Part shown: positions 25,701 through 40,700 of the stretch, piece after piece
Layout: the number at the start of each line of letters is the position of its first letter
Position numbering within the stretch: position 1 is the stretch's first letter
NCBI GenBank assembly: GCA_014549065.1
Contig: JACDOX010000368.1
Span: forward strand, 444,718-508,717
DNA from: Cardinalis cardinalis
Lineage: Eukaryota > Chordata > Aves > Passeriformes > Cardinalidae
DNA: 64,000 nucleotides
Reading direction: 5' to 3'
Translations under genes and position numbers: made by a program
The notes under the pieces: generated by a model
What the model was told of the DNA's origin: nothing
The model's database searches: none
What the model saw: the letters and a program-made list of their open reading frames with translations, nothing else

Positions 25701-28700
25701 CAGCAGTAGGGCTAATTATTAAAACCATCACCTTGTTGAAGAGAACAGGCAGAGCTGTATGTAGGGGAGCATTTTATGAAGAATCCTGAAATCCAATGAG
25801 CTCTCTGTTAGGAGGAGGATTTGCAAAGGGCTTGGCAGTGTCAGGGAGGTCTCATCCTCCACAGCTTGTTACAGAGCCTCAACATAACCTTTGTTGTTGT
25901 GGTTTCCTAAACCAAGCTGGGTGACAATTCAAGCTTCCTTTTGGTTTTTCTCACTGGTTTTTATAGACCATGGAGCTTCTTAAAAGAAAAGGTGATGATG
26001 TTTAGGTTAAGTTGATGGCCAGTAAAGATTTTTTNNNNNNNNNNNNNNNNNNNNNNNNNNNNNNNNNNNNNNNNNNNNNNNNNNNNNNNNNNNNNNNNNG
26101 GNAANNNNTNNNTNGAAAGGAGTTAGTGTCTGCAGGAACTAAGCCAGAACATAGCTTGAAATCTGCTTTTCCTGGGAGACTGCTCCNCTTCTTCCTCAAG
26201 TACTTGTGTCTTGGACTTCATCCAGCCAACATGGAAAGAAGCAAAGATGCCTAAAATCCTTTTCTTGTTTGACAGTCTCCATAATCTTGCTGCCCACACA
26301 CTTATTTTTGTCTTCCCAAGCTCTGAAAGTTACAGCAGAACAGTGAATGAAGGAGTTAAGAATAACCAAGCAGCAACACATGGTTTAATCTTATTCAGCA
26401 GAGGGAGGGTGAGCCAGCACGTGAGGGATTCCTGGCTTCTTGTTCACATTCACAGCTTCTAGTTCTGAGNTTTAAACTTTAAATGTTCAACAACAGCATC
26501 TTAAAATCAGTGCTTCCAGGTGGCACCAATGATAGAGAAGCAATAAAGATATCTTTTAAAATAAAGTTACAGATGTATCTCTACTTCTACCTTCAGTTAG
26601 AAGTCAAAGGAAGAATGTTTCTGTACATAAGATGTATTTCAGAAAGTTGTAAACACCCACAGTTTAAAAGATCAGGTAAAGTAGTCAGTAGTTGAAACCA
26701 GAATGATAAATGCTCATGGAAATATCCAATATCTAGGCAAATACAAAGTTTTTAAATGATATATTCTAAAAAATCAGAAGATGCTATTTCCTGAGAAGAG
26801 GGGAAAANGCAAAAGAACAGAACAGCAAAGAAAAAGCTGGAAGATGTTGCTCTGAAAAGTATTTTCTGATTTAAATGTCAAAACAGGGGAGTTCAGAACC
26901 TGCTGAGGTGTGGAAAATTCTGAATGAAGAATTTGCATCGGAAGTTTGCAACTATTTTGCTGGAATGGGAAAATAATAATCCAATAGAATAATTAAAAAA
27001 GAGTCAATTCTCTTTAGGGATTACCACCTTACCTACAGGGAGGAGAAAGGGAGTAGTTTAATAGTGGTGAGGTGCTGTCAGACACTGGGGTTGGGGAGCA
27101 GGATGAGACTCTGATAGTTTTAAAGGAAATGCATTGGAACCTGTATTCATTTCTATTTAATGTATATGTTTTCCTCAGTTCATAATCAAGTAGAAGAAAC
27201 ATTACGGACGCAGTTAGCGCCACAAACTCCAGAAACTAACTTCAGGGTAAGCTATAGATCTTTCAACCACTTTTACAAGTGCAGCAATGTGCTGGAATAA
27301 TTCAAAATACGTATTTTGTATTTGAGTGTAAATTTGAGTGTTAAGGAAACTGATCTTCTGACTCTTAGACATCTTTGCTACTTAAACAGTACATATAATT
27401 TTGTAAAATTTTCCTGAGCCTCTCTTTGGATTGAGGATTCTTTTGGTAGCCACTTTCCTGTTCAGCATGGTTGGAGTGACCGGTGAGCCGAACCTACAGC
27501 TGGATGCATCCACCTGACCTGCTGCTTTTTTTCCACATGAGCCAGGGAACAGCTGTATCCACAGGAGACACTCCCCAAACAACCAACTTACAGAGCTGGG
27601 TGTTTTCTGCTTTGGCCAGAGGAGTGGAAAGCATTGGGGGTGGGATGAGAGAGGGGGCTGCAGGGAGGTTGAGGCAGCAGCTGCTGCCCAGCATTTCTCC
27701 CACCTTGGCAGGACCCAAATCTCTTGGTCTGCAGCACAAACTCCCCTTGGCAGCAGCCCAACTCCTCATGGCAGATGCAGGAGGGTGAATTCTTTTTCAT
27801 ATTATTGTTTCAGGAGTCTAGCTACCTATTTTCTAGTAAGGAATCTATTGGACAAGAGCTGGGGAATTCCTTTGCACCAAATATTAGAATTAAGAAGGAG
27901 CCTTTGGATGACGAATATGCTAAAGCTATGGCCCCACAGCAGGGACTGTTAGACAAAATTAAAGATGAACCTGGTAATTCTGAGGTAAGTTTCCCATTGC
28001 ATTTCTCATTTTGGTCTGACAGCTGACCGCTTAAGCTGAACAAAACTTCAGCCATTTATTTGGTTTGTTGACCGAAATTTAACTTGAAGAACATAGTTTA
28101 GTAGAAGGATTTTTCCCTCTTACACTATTATAAAAAAATTACCCACCTCCCCTCAACTTTTTGATGTCTTGTAACCTTGTCTCTGAAAATGTTTTTCTTT
28201 TCAGTTAGAAACAAAGCCAAGTGTAAAACTTCTGTAACTAAATCTGTGGCAACATAGACACTTTAACTAGGAAATAAACTGTAAATCACATTTTGTTAAA
28301 TAACTTATGAGTGCTCATAATTAGAGATATGAATTAAAGCAGCTATTGCTGCTACTTCCTTCTTAAAAGCTGCCTTTGCAGGCACAGTAGTTTGGTCTTG
28401 TTTTAAATTAGCACTTAAAGAACTCAGCAAAATATTTGAGTACTTACACATCAGTGAAGTCAATTTAAGTGTGTCTTAAAGTGACTTTCTCATTCAAGAG
28501 TGACACTTTTTGTGGTGATACAGGTAAAACTCAGTACTTGCAATCTGGAGAAGGTCTGACCTGTGGATTGAGCAGTGCTGGGGCCAGGGTTGCTGAGCTC
28601 CAGCCAATCTCTGTGCCACTGGTTTGCTGTGTGACACCAGGGGAGTGTGCCACGCTGCCTGTGCCAGCACAGGGTGATGTGTGACACCAGGGGAGTGTGC

Positions 28701-31700
28701 CACGCTGCCTGTGCCAGCACAGGGTGATGTGTGACACCAGGGGAGTGAGCTGTGCTGCAATTCCTGGCTCCTCACTGCTCATATCTGGGTTACATGTCAG
28801 ATTTTATATGTTAAAGGTGTGCAAAACTTCCCAAAATGATGCATCCCTTTGTACCAACATGTGAGTGTTGGTGTCCCTGTGCAGGTGTTAGNTTTTAGCA
28901 TCAGTCTTTGTCCTTCTGCTGAACCTCCTCTGCTCTCTGGGCCTGTCTTCTCAGCACTTTTTCTTCTTTTCCCNTAATACTCTCAATTTAATAAGTAAAA
29001 TATTTGCAACTTCAGATTTTACTGTCCTTCTGATTTGTTCAGTCTCTGTGGGATTGTTTGGGTTTATTTTTCCTTGAACCTGTAGAATGTCAAACCACGT
29101 GTAGATTAGTTAAATCTGTCTCTTCTTTTGTCCTCCCAAGATGGCATCTGCTGTGTGGATTTGTGTGGAATGCAAGGCGAGATGTCTGTGGTTATCAAAG
29201 ATCATATTAATAAGTAAAAATGAAGACTTGAAGAATTTAAATGTCAAATATCGTATGGTTCAAAAAATTCCTTCCTGGAGTAAAATCCTGTGATTATCAA
29301 CTCTGCCTGATACTGGAAAAGTAGGAGAACTGAGTTNATTTTGTTTTGCTTTAGATTGGAATTACTATGGGGGGGGATTTATGGATTTTTTTTTTAATAT
29401 TTCCTGAAAGATAAGAGCATTTCTTGCTGTAACCAATAGTTGGAGCTGAAGGNTTTTGGCTTTCAGCACTGTTAAGCTGCTGTGAAACTGCTTGATCATG
29501 CACAGTTGATGTCAGGATTTGCCTCCATTTCTTTTCCTACTCTTGACTAATGATACAATTACAGTTAAAGTGCTTAAAAAACTGTATGTCTGCAAATGAT
29601 TAATTTTTAAATAATAATAATAATAATAATAAAAATGTTGCTTAAGAATCTCATCACAGCATGCCCATACCCAGCTTTGAGCTTCTCAACCCGAGATTTG
29701 ATTGTTTCAGTCTGATTGTTCACATGGTCAAGGAATACCACTGCCTGTCTCCTGGGAAACATGTTGAGAAATAGTTTGCTTGTCTAGTATAGAAACTTCA
29801 GTTTTTCCCTCAGGAGTGAGAGGAGTGCTCAGTTTGAGCACGTGCTCAGTGGAGGTTGTTGTGAGATTTTGGGAGCTGGCAGAAGCTGGAGGAGCATCTC
29901 ACTGCCACTGGGAAGGGAGAGCTTCCTTTTGCTTAGTGATTCTGAATTGGTTTCCCTGGCAGCCAGGCAGCAACTGTGAATTTAGCTCAGTCATAATATG
30001 ACATCATGCCTCACTACTCCCAAACGACTGGAAGTAGGCTAAATCTTATCATCTCTGTAGTTCCAAGAGATTATGTTATTCAGCCTATTAAGATTTACAT
30101 GTGGAGTGTTCCAAGCTGCTTTTTGGCTCAGATTTCTGGGAAGAGCAGGGGCAGGAAGTGTGCTGGCAGTGTGAATAGCTGCTGGGGACTCAGCCAGTCA
30201 TTTCTAGCATGTCAGCTATTCCAGCAGCAGCTGTCCAGGGATTTTCTCATCCTGTACCAAATGTGAGGTGATTCCCCTTGTGCTGGAGCTGGGACTGTGA
30301 TGGTCCAGCCTTGGTCTGCTGCAAAGCTTCACCTTAGGCTGCTCCAAGGTTCTAACTCCTGNTTAATACAGAATGCTCCCCTGTGAGGTCCCAGCTCTAT
30401 TTCATTGCTATCCTCCTTTATGTGAAGGTAAAACTTCTTTCCCAGAACAGGGGCAAAAGCACTTCCAGCTGGAAAGTTGGAATGGAAAGCAGAGATTCCC
30501 TTAAGCTTTGGCTGAATTCTTGAGGTGTCTTGGAGTGCAGCTGGAGAGGAGGATGCACCAGGCAGCCCCACCTGTCCATTTGTGCCCCCTCAGGTGTGGT
30601 TTGCTGTGGAGCTCTGAGCAGGAGCTGTGTGTGGTGCTCACTTGTCACCCAGCCTTTGGAGCAGGCTTAGGACACCCACTCTTCCCTGAGGTTCANTGCA
30701 GCATTGTGAAAGAATGGAATGTAACCTGTGCTTGGAACTGGTTATTACATGTGTGTATTTGTTCTCCTTTTCCTTTCCTTTTGTTTTAGGAGTACGGCCA
30801 ACAGCCAAAATCTCAGGAAGGGGAGCTGAAAATCAGCGCTGTATTTTCAGTCAGTGGCAATCCTCTTGGTAAGGAATAGGCAAGACTAATTCNATTTAAA
30901 TCTGTAAAATGTGTCACCTTTGCAAATAGTCTTGCAGGTCACTCTGCATTTCATTTGCTGTGTCTGATCCCAGTAGGAATGAAGAACTAGTTTGGTTTAG
31001 AGAGAATGAAATTGAGATTATGAAATAATTGTTGTTTTGAGGCATAGGAAAATTGAATGTGAAATGCATGGGAGAACTGAATGTGTTAAATAGTCTAAAG
31101 CTGAAGGATGGCAGGTTTAGATTAGATCTTAGAAAACAATTGTTCCCCTGTGAAAGTAGAGAGACCCTGGCATAGGTTGCCCAGAGCAGCTGTGGCTGCC
31201 TCTGGATCCCTGGAAGTGTCCAAGGCCAGGTTGGACANTGGGGCTTGGAGCAACTTGGGATAGTGGAAGATGTCCCTACTCCTGCCAGGGGGTAGAATGN
31301 GATGATCTTTAAAGTCCCTTCCCACCTAAACCATTCTATGATTCCATGAAAGATGTTAAAAGTGCATTCTCCATCTTCAGAGTAGTTATAAAAATGTGCT
31401 ATGCAGAAAACCAGCACAGGGCATGTATTNGTGGAGAGTTCATGTGCTATTTGATTCTCCTGTAGACCCTGACAACCCAAATAAAGCTATGAGCCTTGTG
31501 CCTGCCCCTGCACACCAGTGAGTTCTTTGTAATGGATCTGTAACACTTACTCTGTGTTTTCTCTGTGTGTTTTTTTTTAGTTCCACAGCTGTCATCAGGT
31601 TTCCAGCCTGCTGTGGCATCCTCTGGCATGAGTAAAATGCTACCCTCAGTTCCAAGCACAGCTGTTCGGGTTTCCTGTTCTGGCTGTAAAAAAATCCTGC

Positions 31701-34700
31701 AGAAGGGGCAAACTGCCTACCAGAGGAAAGGCTCAACCCAGCTCTTCTGCTCCACACTGTGCCTCACTGGATACACCATTCCAGCTTCTCGCCCACCAGC
31801 TTCTACCAAGAAAATCTGCTCAAGCTGCTCAAAGTAGGACAGTGCTTTCATTTGTTCTACTAATAATTGATATTCAAGCAGATAANGAAAAGCTTCAGTT
31901 CTGTTCTTGTGCCCCTCGCTGTGTTGGTAGTGCTGCTCCTCTTAAGCTTGCCTTCAAAAATTGGTGGCTGATGCTGTTCTTTGTTAATTGGTCTGTCTGC
32001 TTGCAGTTCCATTTCCTTAATTGGGTTTTATACACACATAGATTTAAAAGCCTCTGTGGTGCAGAATGCATCTTCTCTTTTTTTATTTAAATGAGNCAGA
32101 TATGAAAAACTGTGTTTCAAAAGGTCCAGCATCTGCCTGCCATTTCAAAATGTCATTGCACTCTCNAAATTACTAACAAGAGTGCATTTTCAAAAAGTAT
32201 TTTATGCATTATTTCTTCTAAAGAAAAAGATTTATGAATCCCTAAAATGAAGTAAAACATGGGTGAATTAATGTATTCAAGGTTTCAATTAAATGGATCC
32301 ATCCTCTCCTGGAGAATGTTTAGTCTCCAGAATAAGCAAGANCAGCAAGTTGACATGAAACTCCCATTAATCCTTTATCTCTGTGTTTGTTTTTTCTTTT
32401 TCCATAGAGAAATTCTAAATCCAAAGGATGTAATCACTGCCCAGTTTGATAACACAGACTTCAGTAAGGATTTCTGCAGCCAGTCTTGTCTGTCCACATA
32501 TGAACTGAAAAGGAAACCCATTGTCACTATCCACACCAACAGCATTTCCAGCAAGTGCAGCATGTGTCAGAAGAATGCAGTGGTAATTTCCATTTTCCTT
32601 GTTTAAATTTCTTTAGCTCAGCACAGCTTGCTGTCTCAGAGATGACCACAGAAGTTCTTCCTGTCCTTGCTGTATATTCCTTTTCTTGCAGATCAGGCAC
32701 GAGGTGAATTACCAGAACGTGGTGCACAAGCTCTGCAGCGACGCCTGCTTCTCCCAGTTCCGCTCGGCCAACAACCTGACCATGAACTGCTGTGAATATT
32801 GTGGGGGCTACTGCTACAGTGGCTCTGGCCAGTGTCACATCCTGCAGATAGAGGGACAGTCCAAAAAATTCTGCAGTTCCATATGTGTGACAGGTTACAA
32901 GCAGGTACATGTGATGGGACAAGGGGTAATGGATTCCCACTGCCAGAGGACAGGCTTAGATGGACTTTGGGAAGAAATTCCAGGCTTAGATGGACATTGG
33001 GAAGAAATTNTTCTCTNTGAGGGTGGGGAGGTCCTGGCAGAGGGTACCCAGAGCAGCTGTGGCTGCCCCTGGATCCCTGGAAGTGTCTAAGACCAGGTTG
33101 GACAGGGCTTGGAGCANCCTGGGATAGTGGAAGGTGTCCCTGGCCATGGCAGGGAGTGGAACAGGGTGGGCCTTAAGGTCCCTTCCAACCCAAAACATTC
33201 TGGGATTCCATGATTCTGTATTTGGNCAAAATACCAAAAATAGAATCCATCTAATTTTTATTAGATTTTAGGTGTTTTAAGAAACACCCAATTTACTGGT
33301 TGATTATTTCAGTTACTGTATTGGTNGAAGGTAACTGCTTTTGTCATTTCAAGAATAGCANAATCATTAAGGTTGGAAAAGCCCTCCAAGATCATCAAGT
33401 CCATCCTTCAACCAAATACCCAATTCCCACTAAACCATATCACAAAGTGTCACAGGTCAAAGTGGGTTTTGAACACTTCCAGGGATGATAATTTNCTGCT
33501 TAATCTTTGCCCAAATATGTTGCTCTGTTTTTTTATCACCACTGGACAAGCTACCAGACAATTCCAGTGTGGGAGAAGACACTATGGGACCCCCTAGCAG
33601 CAGCCTCCTGTGGCTGTTTTTAGCCTTGAGATGCTCCTTAAAGAATATTCTTTATTNAATTGTAGCCTTTGAATTAAGTGGAAAGGGAAAGTAATAATTA
33701 TTTAATAATTATGATTTTAACTTTTAAACTTTTCATAGTTATTTTTGATTATTGAAGACCTGAGCATTTAAGAGAACCTTAATTTATTATAATAGCTCAA
33801 TTATTTTTGAATTATTTATTCTAATGCAATTACTTTAGGAAAAATTGCCCTCTGATAAAAGAATGAAACTTCATTTTATGACTTGACTCTGCTGTCCCAT
33901 TATCCAGGCCACTTAGGTCAAGAAAGGCCTAATGAATTGGAAAAAAAATTATGGTAAATGTATTTCATCCAGAAAATTGCCTTCAGAATTAGTTGTCCTC
34001 TGAAACAAATCTGGAGATAAAATTAAATAAGCTGGAAACATTTTCATGCTGCTTTTATATCACACATCAAAACCCCATATGTGATAATTCTTTTGAAAAT
34101 ACAGTATGTTCAAAGCTTATAAGGTTAAGTCAAATCTATTTTTAATTGATTTTTAAACAGTATTCAGCTCAATTGTCAGNTACATTCTGATAGTTTCTGG
34201 AGGTTTGTGGGTGTTTTAAAATCCCTAAAAGCTTGTATTCTGTTCTGTCCTGTGAAGAGCTGGAATAGCTGGTGATAGAACAAAGTGCATTTTTAAAGCT
34301 GTCATATTGAAATAATCTGATGCATTAATTCTCAAAGTTTTTTCCGTACTTAAAGACCTTAAAAAAACTTTAAACACAGAAAATATGTCTATGAAAATCA
34401 GGCTTTTTCCTGTGTCTCTCTTCAAAAGAAGTTTGTAGACCACACACTGAAAACTGTGATTTATTACTAGATTAAGGATCTCTTTCCCATTTTGCTATCA
34501 AACATCATCAGGGGACCTGCTTCTCCCTGTTCCTTGTTTCCTCATCTCTTCAGTGGGAATTTTGTTTATCTACTCAGCTGATACATTAAAAACCATAAGC
34601 AAAATGTCAATCCCCTCAGCAAGATGTTGGAAGTTGTCTGACACAAGGTGCTGATCTGTGCTAATACCTGTAGGAGTGTTTGCAGTACCCACACAGCCTG

Positions 34701-37700
34701 GTACTGGTTAAAGGGGCTCAAACCACATCTCAGATCAATGAATCTGCACCATAAATAACACAGCTGTAAAACAAGCTCTGTTTCAAGCACNCCAGCCCGT
34801 TTTATAAATATTTTATATATTAGCAACAATTTCCAGGTTAATAAAAAATGTCAAGTTTCAAATGAAAAAGCAATTTCCCTGTTTCCACAGAAGTCAGCTA
34901 AAATTACACCCTGCACACTGTGTAAATCTCTGAGATCTTCAGCTGAGATGGTGGAGGGCACAAATAACTTGGGGAAGATGGAACTGTTTTGTTCTGTTAA
35001 CTGTTTGTCAGCATACAGAGTAAAAATGGTCACTTCTTCAGGTAAGCTTATCCTTTTACTCCTATAGAAACTTCATTTCCTGTGGCTTATGTCCCAACTT
35101 TATTTGTCTTGAAAGTTAAGGCTGATATTGTTTTTTGGGGAGGATGGAAAGTGGTTTTTTAAATGCTGAGATGGGAATGAAAGGACATTCTGTTGTAGAT
35201 AAATGTAGCAGTGACAGTACAGCTATTTCAGTTTTGGTTTTAGGGAACTCCACATGATAACCAATCTTAAATCTATTTTATTTTTGCTCTTGCAAGTGCA
35301 GCTGGTGGGTTTTCCAGCTAGACAAACCTCTTGTGTTGACATGTGCCATCCCAGTGCTGGGACACTCCTGGCCCTTGTTCCCTGGGGTGATCAGCTTTAT
35401 TACCTCTGCCCAATGTTGCATGGAGCTAGGCAAACATTTTCAGCTATTTTTCATGTGGAAATAGAANAATGCTTACTGACATCCTAGGGATACTGGGAGA
35501 TTAATTAAATTTCTGGCAAGCAACAGGCACAGCAGCTGCAGTGTCTGCTTCTGAATCTGTGGAAACATCATCGTGGGCTTCTGTCTGTGCCTTGGCTCAT
35601 CACTCAGACTCTGTTTTTGTATGCACTGTGCAAAATTAGCTGCAATACAACTTGATGTTGCATAAATCACTTTTTCTTCTCTGTTTCACCCTCAGGTGTT
35701 CAAGTTCAGTGCAACAGCTGTAAAACCTCAGCAAACCCTCAGTATCACTTGGCTATGTCAGATGGGAGCATACGAAATTTTTGCAGCTACAATTGTGTAG
35801 TAGCTTTTCAGGTGTGACATCTAGGATTTCTTTTTAGCTGAATTAACAGAATGCTAAATTGATNGTGGAAATACCCAGGTGTAAGATGTAACCTTGTAAA
35901 GTAAAGCCTATTTATTTGTTTTCCCACAGAATCTGTTCAACAAGCCTACAGGACTGAACTCCTCGGTGGTGCCCCTGTCTCAGGGCCAGGTCATTGTGAG
36001 CATCACCTCGGGGACAGTCTCAGCCACTGGCACCACCTCAACTGTGTCCCCCAGCTCCACGAGCAGCCCAGCTGCAGCAGGGCTCCAGAGGCTGGCTGCC
36101 CAGTGCCAGCAGGTCACCTTTACTCGTTCTGTTGTGAAAATCAAGTGTCAGCACTGTAACAGAGCATTTGCCACCAAACCAGAACTGCTGGANTACAAGG
36201 TAATAAAGATCAGGGCTTTCAAAGATTTTTTTTTCACAACAGAAACTCAAAAAATTGTAGTTTATGTGCACTGATCTGTCAGTACTGCTTTGTTGCTCGC
36301 AAAGACCTGCTGTGGAGGGTTTTAAAACTGATTTGGTTTAACCAATATCAAATTAATACTGATACTATCTCTATGGTCTTAAAACCAGAAAAAAAAGAAC
36401 TAAAAAAAATCCCAAACCAAACAATTGCCTGTCTAAATAAANACATCCCTGTCTCTTGTACCTTTTAATCCAAGGACAAAGAACATTGGTGAGGGCTTTC
36501 TGCAAGAAATTTTGCTTTATTATAAAACTAAATGGGGAGAATCATCTGCCAGTGCTCTGTTGCTGATTTCTAAGGGTATAAATACTCTTCTGCATTTCTA
36601 TTAACAATTTAAATGTATTATCTGGGATGTGACTCATTCAAACACTGAAACCAAAACATTCTGGCTGTGTTGCAGGGTAAAATGTTCCAGTTCTGTGGGA
36701 AGACCTGCTGTGATGAATATAAGAAGAAGGGCAATATGATGGCTTTGTGTGAATACTGCAGGTTTGAGAAAATTATCAAGGAGACAGTAAGAGTCTCAGG
36801 CATAGATAAAACATTCTGTAGTGAAGGTAAGAAAGGGCAAAACCCTGCCTCAAAGAAATCAAGTCACAAGTGTTTTTGCCTAAAAATTACCAGTAATACT
36901 AAAAGAAATCTAATATTTTTAAGTTAGGAATCTGGATTTTATGTTTAGGAACACAGAACCCTGTTCACACTTTACATTTTAATGGCATGTTTCAATGAAT
37001 TATTACAGACATCACTTAGTACAGGAATTAGGGGTGCTGAGGGATTATCATATTGGTATTAAAGAATCTTTTTGCTGTTTTCTTTTAGTTTGTAAACTGC
37101 TCTATAAGCACGACTTGTCCAAGCGCTGGGGAAACCACTGTAAAATGTGCAGTTACTGTTTACAAACCTCCCCCAAACTGGTCCAGAATCACTTTGGGGG
37201 GAAAACAGAGGAATTTTGCTCAGAGGAGTGCATGTCTAAATTCACTGTTTTGTTTTACCAGGTAAGCTATGTTCTCACATCCTCTAGGTTTTTGTACCTA
37301 TACCCGTTGTTGGTGTTTCCAAANGTGTTCAATTTCTCCCTCACTCTGTTTTCCTAGATGGCAAAGTGTGATGGTTGTAAGAGACAAGGTAAACTCAACG
37401 AGTCCATAAAATGGCAAGGGGAGATGAAGCATTTTTGCAATCTGCTCTGTATTCTGTTGTTCTGTAAACAGCAAGGTGCTCCTGACCCTCCACTCCCAAA
37501 CAACACAGGTAAAGCAGCCTGGGGATGGTGTTGCCTTTTGATGTCTGGGGTTGTGAGATGGATGTTTATCTGCAAATTCACTNCAGTGAACTCTTTAAGA
37601 TCTGTCTTCTCCTGGGGAGCTTTTCTGTTGCTGTTGAGTGGGCTCTGGTTTAGATCACTCTTACTTGAGACCATTTCAAACTTCTGTAGGTGTGAAATGC

Positions 37701-40700
37701 AATTGCTTTGTGTACCAAACAAATTTTAAAGGAGATGAAGCAAAAGCACTTGCTTTCAGTCACTTTCATGAGACAAANTCCTCCTTCATTGGGGTAAAAT
37801 CTACTGATATTTAGTGCAGATATGTTAAACATCTAGCCTGTCTTCATAACTCCTAGAAGATATGGTAGAATGTTAATGTTCTTCTAACAATCTAGTGGTG
37901 AAATTAGTAGACTTCATGGTTTTAAATACAGGTTCCTATATATGCACTTAAACCAGCCACTTCTGTGCAGTCTGTAGACATAAGAAGACTTCCCATTTCT
38001 GTGTCATTAAGTGTNGATTCTTGGGAATTATCAATCCCAAGGGGTACAAGTGCTGTTTCCTTGAGCAGGTGGAATGGGAATGAGGGTTGGAATGAAGCCC
38101 ACAGGAACAGGAGCTACGAGTTTCTGTAGAGACACAAAGAGATGAAAGGCCCTCAAAGACAGGAAGGGAAAGGGAAAGAAAAAGCAGGAATATCACTGAT
38201 CCTGAAGAGGGGCATAATTTCCCACTGAGTGGCTGCAAGAGTAGGATACCCAAAACCAATAAAATATTAACTGGCAGTTTTTAGGCCATGGTGCACATTG
38301 TTCCAGTTCAGTGCAATCTGCTGCTTACATTGGTGGGAGCTCTTTTCCCTTTTTGCTTGATTTGCTTGTGGAACTAGCTCCTGTTTAAACTGAAATGCTG
38401 CAACTTGACACCTACATCCCCTTCTCACACAGCNGCCTCTTTCATCTGGAGACAGATCTGAAGGGTGTGTGTTGTTTCAGAAATGCTTTTTTTCTCAATT
38501 TTCTTACTGCTTATTCTCATTTTCTTCTGTCCACTGTGTCCAGCAAACCTTTCCATGGCACCAGCCTCCTCCTCAGGCCCTCCTTCTTTAAGAAAGGACT
38601 CAACCCCTGTCATAGCAAACGTGGTGTCCCTTGCAAGCACCCCAGCTGCCCAGCCTACTGTTAACTCCAACAATGTTTTACAGGGTAAGGCAGCTGAATA
38701 CCATGCCTGTACTTTTACATCTCTATTCCTGAACATTTATATTTGCTCAGGGATTTTACTGAGAACAACGGCCACTTTTTCATTATGCTTCACATCACTG
38801 CAGATGATTGTTTTTGTCCTTCCTTTATCTAGGGATAAATAATGACTTAAATTTATGTACATACATCAGGGAATGAGTTTTAATTGGAATTCTTTTTCTT
38901 GACCTTGGCAGAAAATGGATTATTGTTCTTGATGATAAGTAGGCATGTTATTGTATGGTTTTTTTCCTTCACAGGTGCAGTCCCTACTGTGACAGCAAAA
39001 ACAATAGGAGATGTAAGTTTTACAAGAGACTTTTTAGTTTTCAGATTGTATCAATAACAAGTAAAGTATCCAAGAATTTGGCACTATCATTTCGTAACTA
39101 ATTTTTGATGAGGATTTAAAATTCATCCAGCTTGCAGATGCTTTTTTAAAAATGGATAGAACTTAGATGGTACAAAGGTCTTGTGTCCACTGACAGATTG
39201 GATATTTTAAGGCAAAACTTGTCAGATTGTAGCTCTTGAGGTGTCTGTGGTTCCCAAGTAATTCATGTGTGGTTTCTGCNCTCGAGGCTGCCTTTTGTGC
39301 CCAGAAGTGGGATAGGATAGCAAAAGGACCAGCCTGGGCTGGTGGGACTGACATGACCAAGCTCCTGCAGCTTCATTTTCCTTCCCCACCCCCTGGCAGT
39401 GTGGTGACAGAGCTNTGGGGAGCCACTGTCACCACTTATCTAGGGATAACTCAGAGACTTCATGGTCCTGAGCTCTTTGGGGTGTGTGGTGCAACATCTT
39501 GCAGCTCTCCTAAAATACAGAGATGCTTTTATGTAGCTTTAGGTTCTGGNAGACTGACAGCTTTGCTTTTTGCTGGAGTGTCACTTATGAATTAGAGTAT
39601 GAGTTTTCCCTCTTGAAATAGATCCTGTTATTTGAATGCATGACTGAAAATTACAGTTAGCAGGACATTAGTACAAGCATGAATAGTCAGTCTGTGTGTA
39701 TCAGGAAATGATACTGCTGCTGCCAGCATTGCTGTTCCTTTTTTACATTTATTTGTTTTCAGTGGTTTCACATTAGTTTACTCAGTTTTATCAGTGTCTG
39801 CATCAGCCAGACTTTTAGTCATCAACAGTATCTTAACATAATTCCTCTTTATATCTCTGCCATCAGTAAAATTCCAAGGTCAAAAGTTTATAGCAGTTAT
39901 TTGATGACAGAAACCAAATATTCTTGCAGATTTGTTCACTGCACTGTTAACAAAATAAGCTTTATTAGCAAAATTAGCTTTAAACAACATTATTATTGAN
40001 TCAAATTAAATTAAGATGGAGACCAGAAAGCACCAAATAAGCAAGCTTATTTTGCAGTAGTTTTTAAATGATCATTTTTATCAGCAAATACAGTTTTAAA
40101 TTGTTCAGCTTCCCCTAGTATAGAACNAACTCTAGTCTTATGTTATCTTTCAAACCAATACTGACTCGACCCCCATTTGTGTTTTCCAAACAGGCAAGTA
40201 CCCAGACAGATGCCCTAAAGCTCCCATCATCAAAACCACCCAGGCTTCTGAAAAACAAAGCTTTGTTGTGTAAGCCATTCACCCAGACTAAGGCCACCTC
40301 CTGCAAACCTCACACACAAAACAAAGAATGCCAGACAGGTGGGTGTGTGATCTCCTACCCCTGTTGGAATTGTCTGTACTGCAGTTGAGAGTGTAATGCA
40401 TGATTTATGTAACAGAGAGTATTTTTGAATGTATTATTAAACCTTAACTAGTTTTCAGGTTGTTGTNTAGTATTTTTCATCAAGTTTTGGTCTGTTCTGT
40501 TTTTGTTATAACAGAAGGAGAAGAAGTACCTGCTCAGCCCCAGATCATTGTGGTACCTGTTCCTGTACCTGTGTTTGTGCCAGTGCCCCTCCACCTCTAC
40601 ACCCAGTACACACCAGTTCCCCTGGGAATGCCAATACCTGTAAGTTATGATGCAGTTCTGTGTAAGTTATGCTGCAGTTTCTACACGAGGCAGTGGTTTG

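Noticed and set aside
26035..26114. Array or low-complexity element
   Set aside because: It is only an assembly gap of N.
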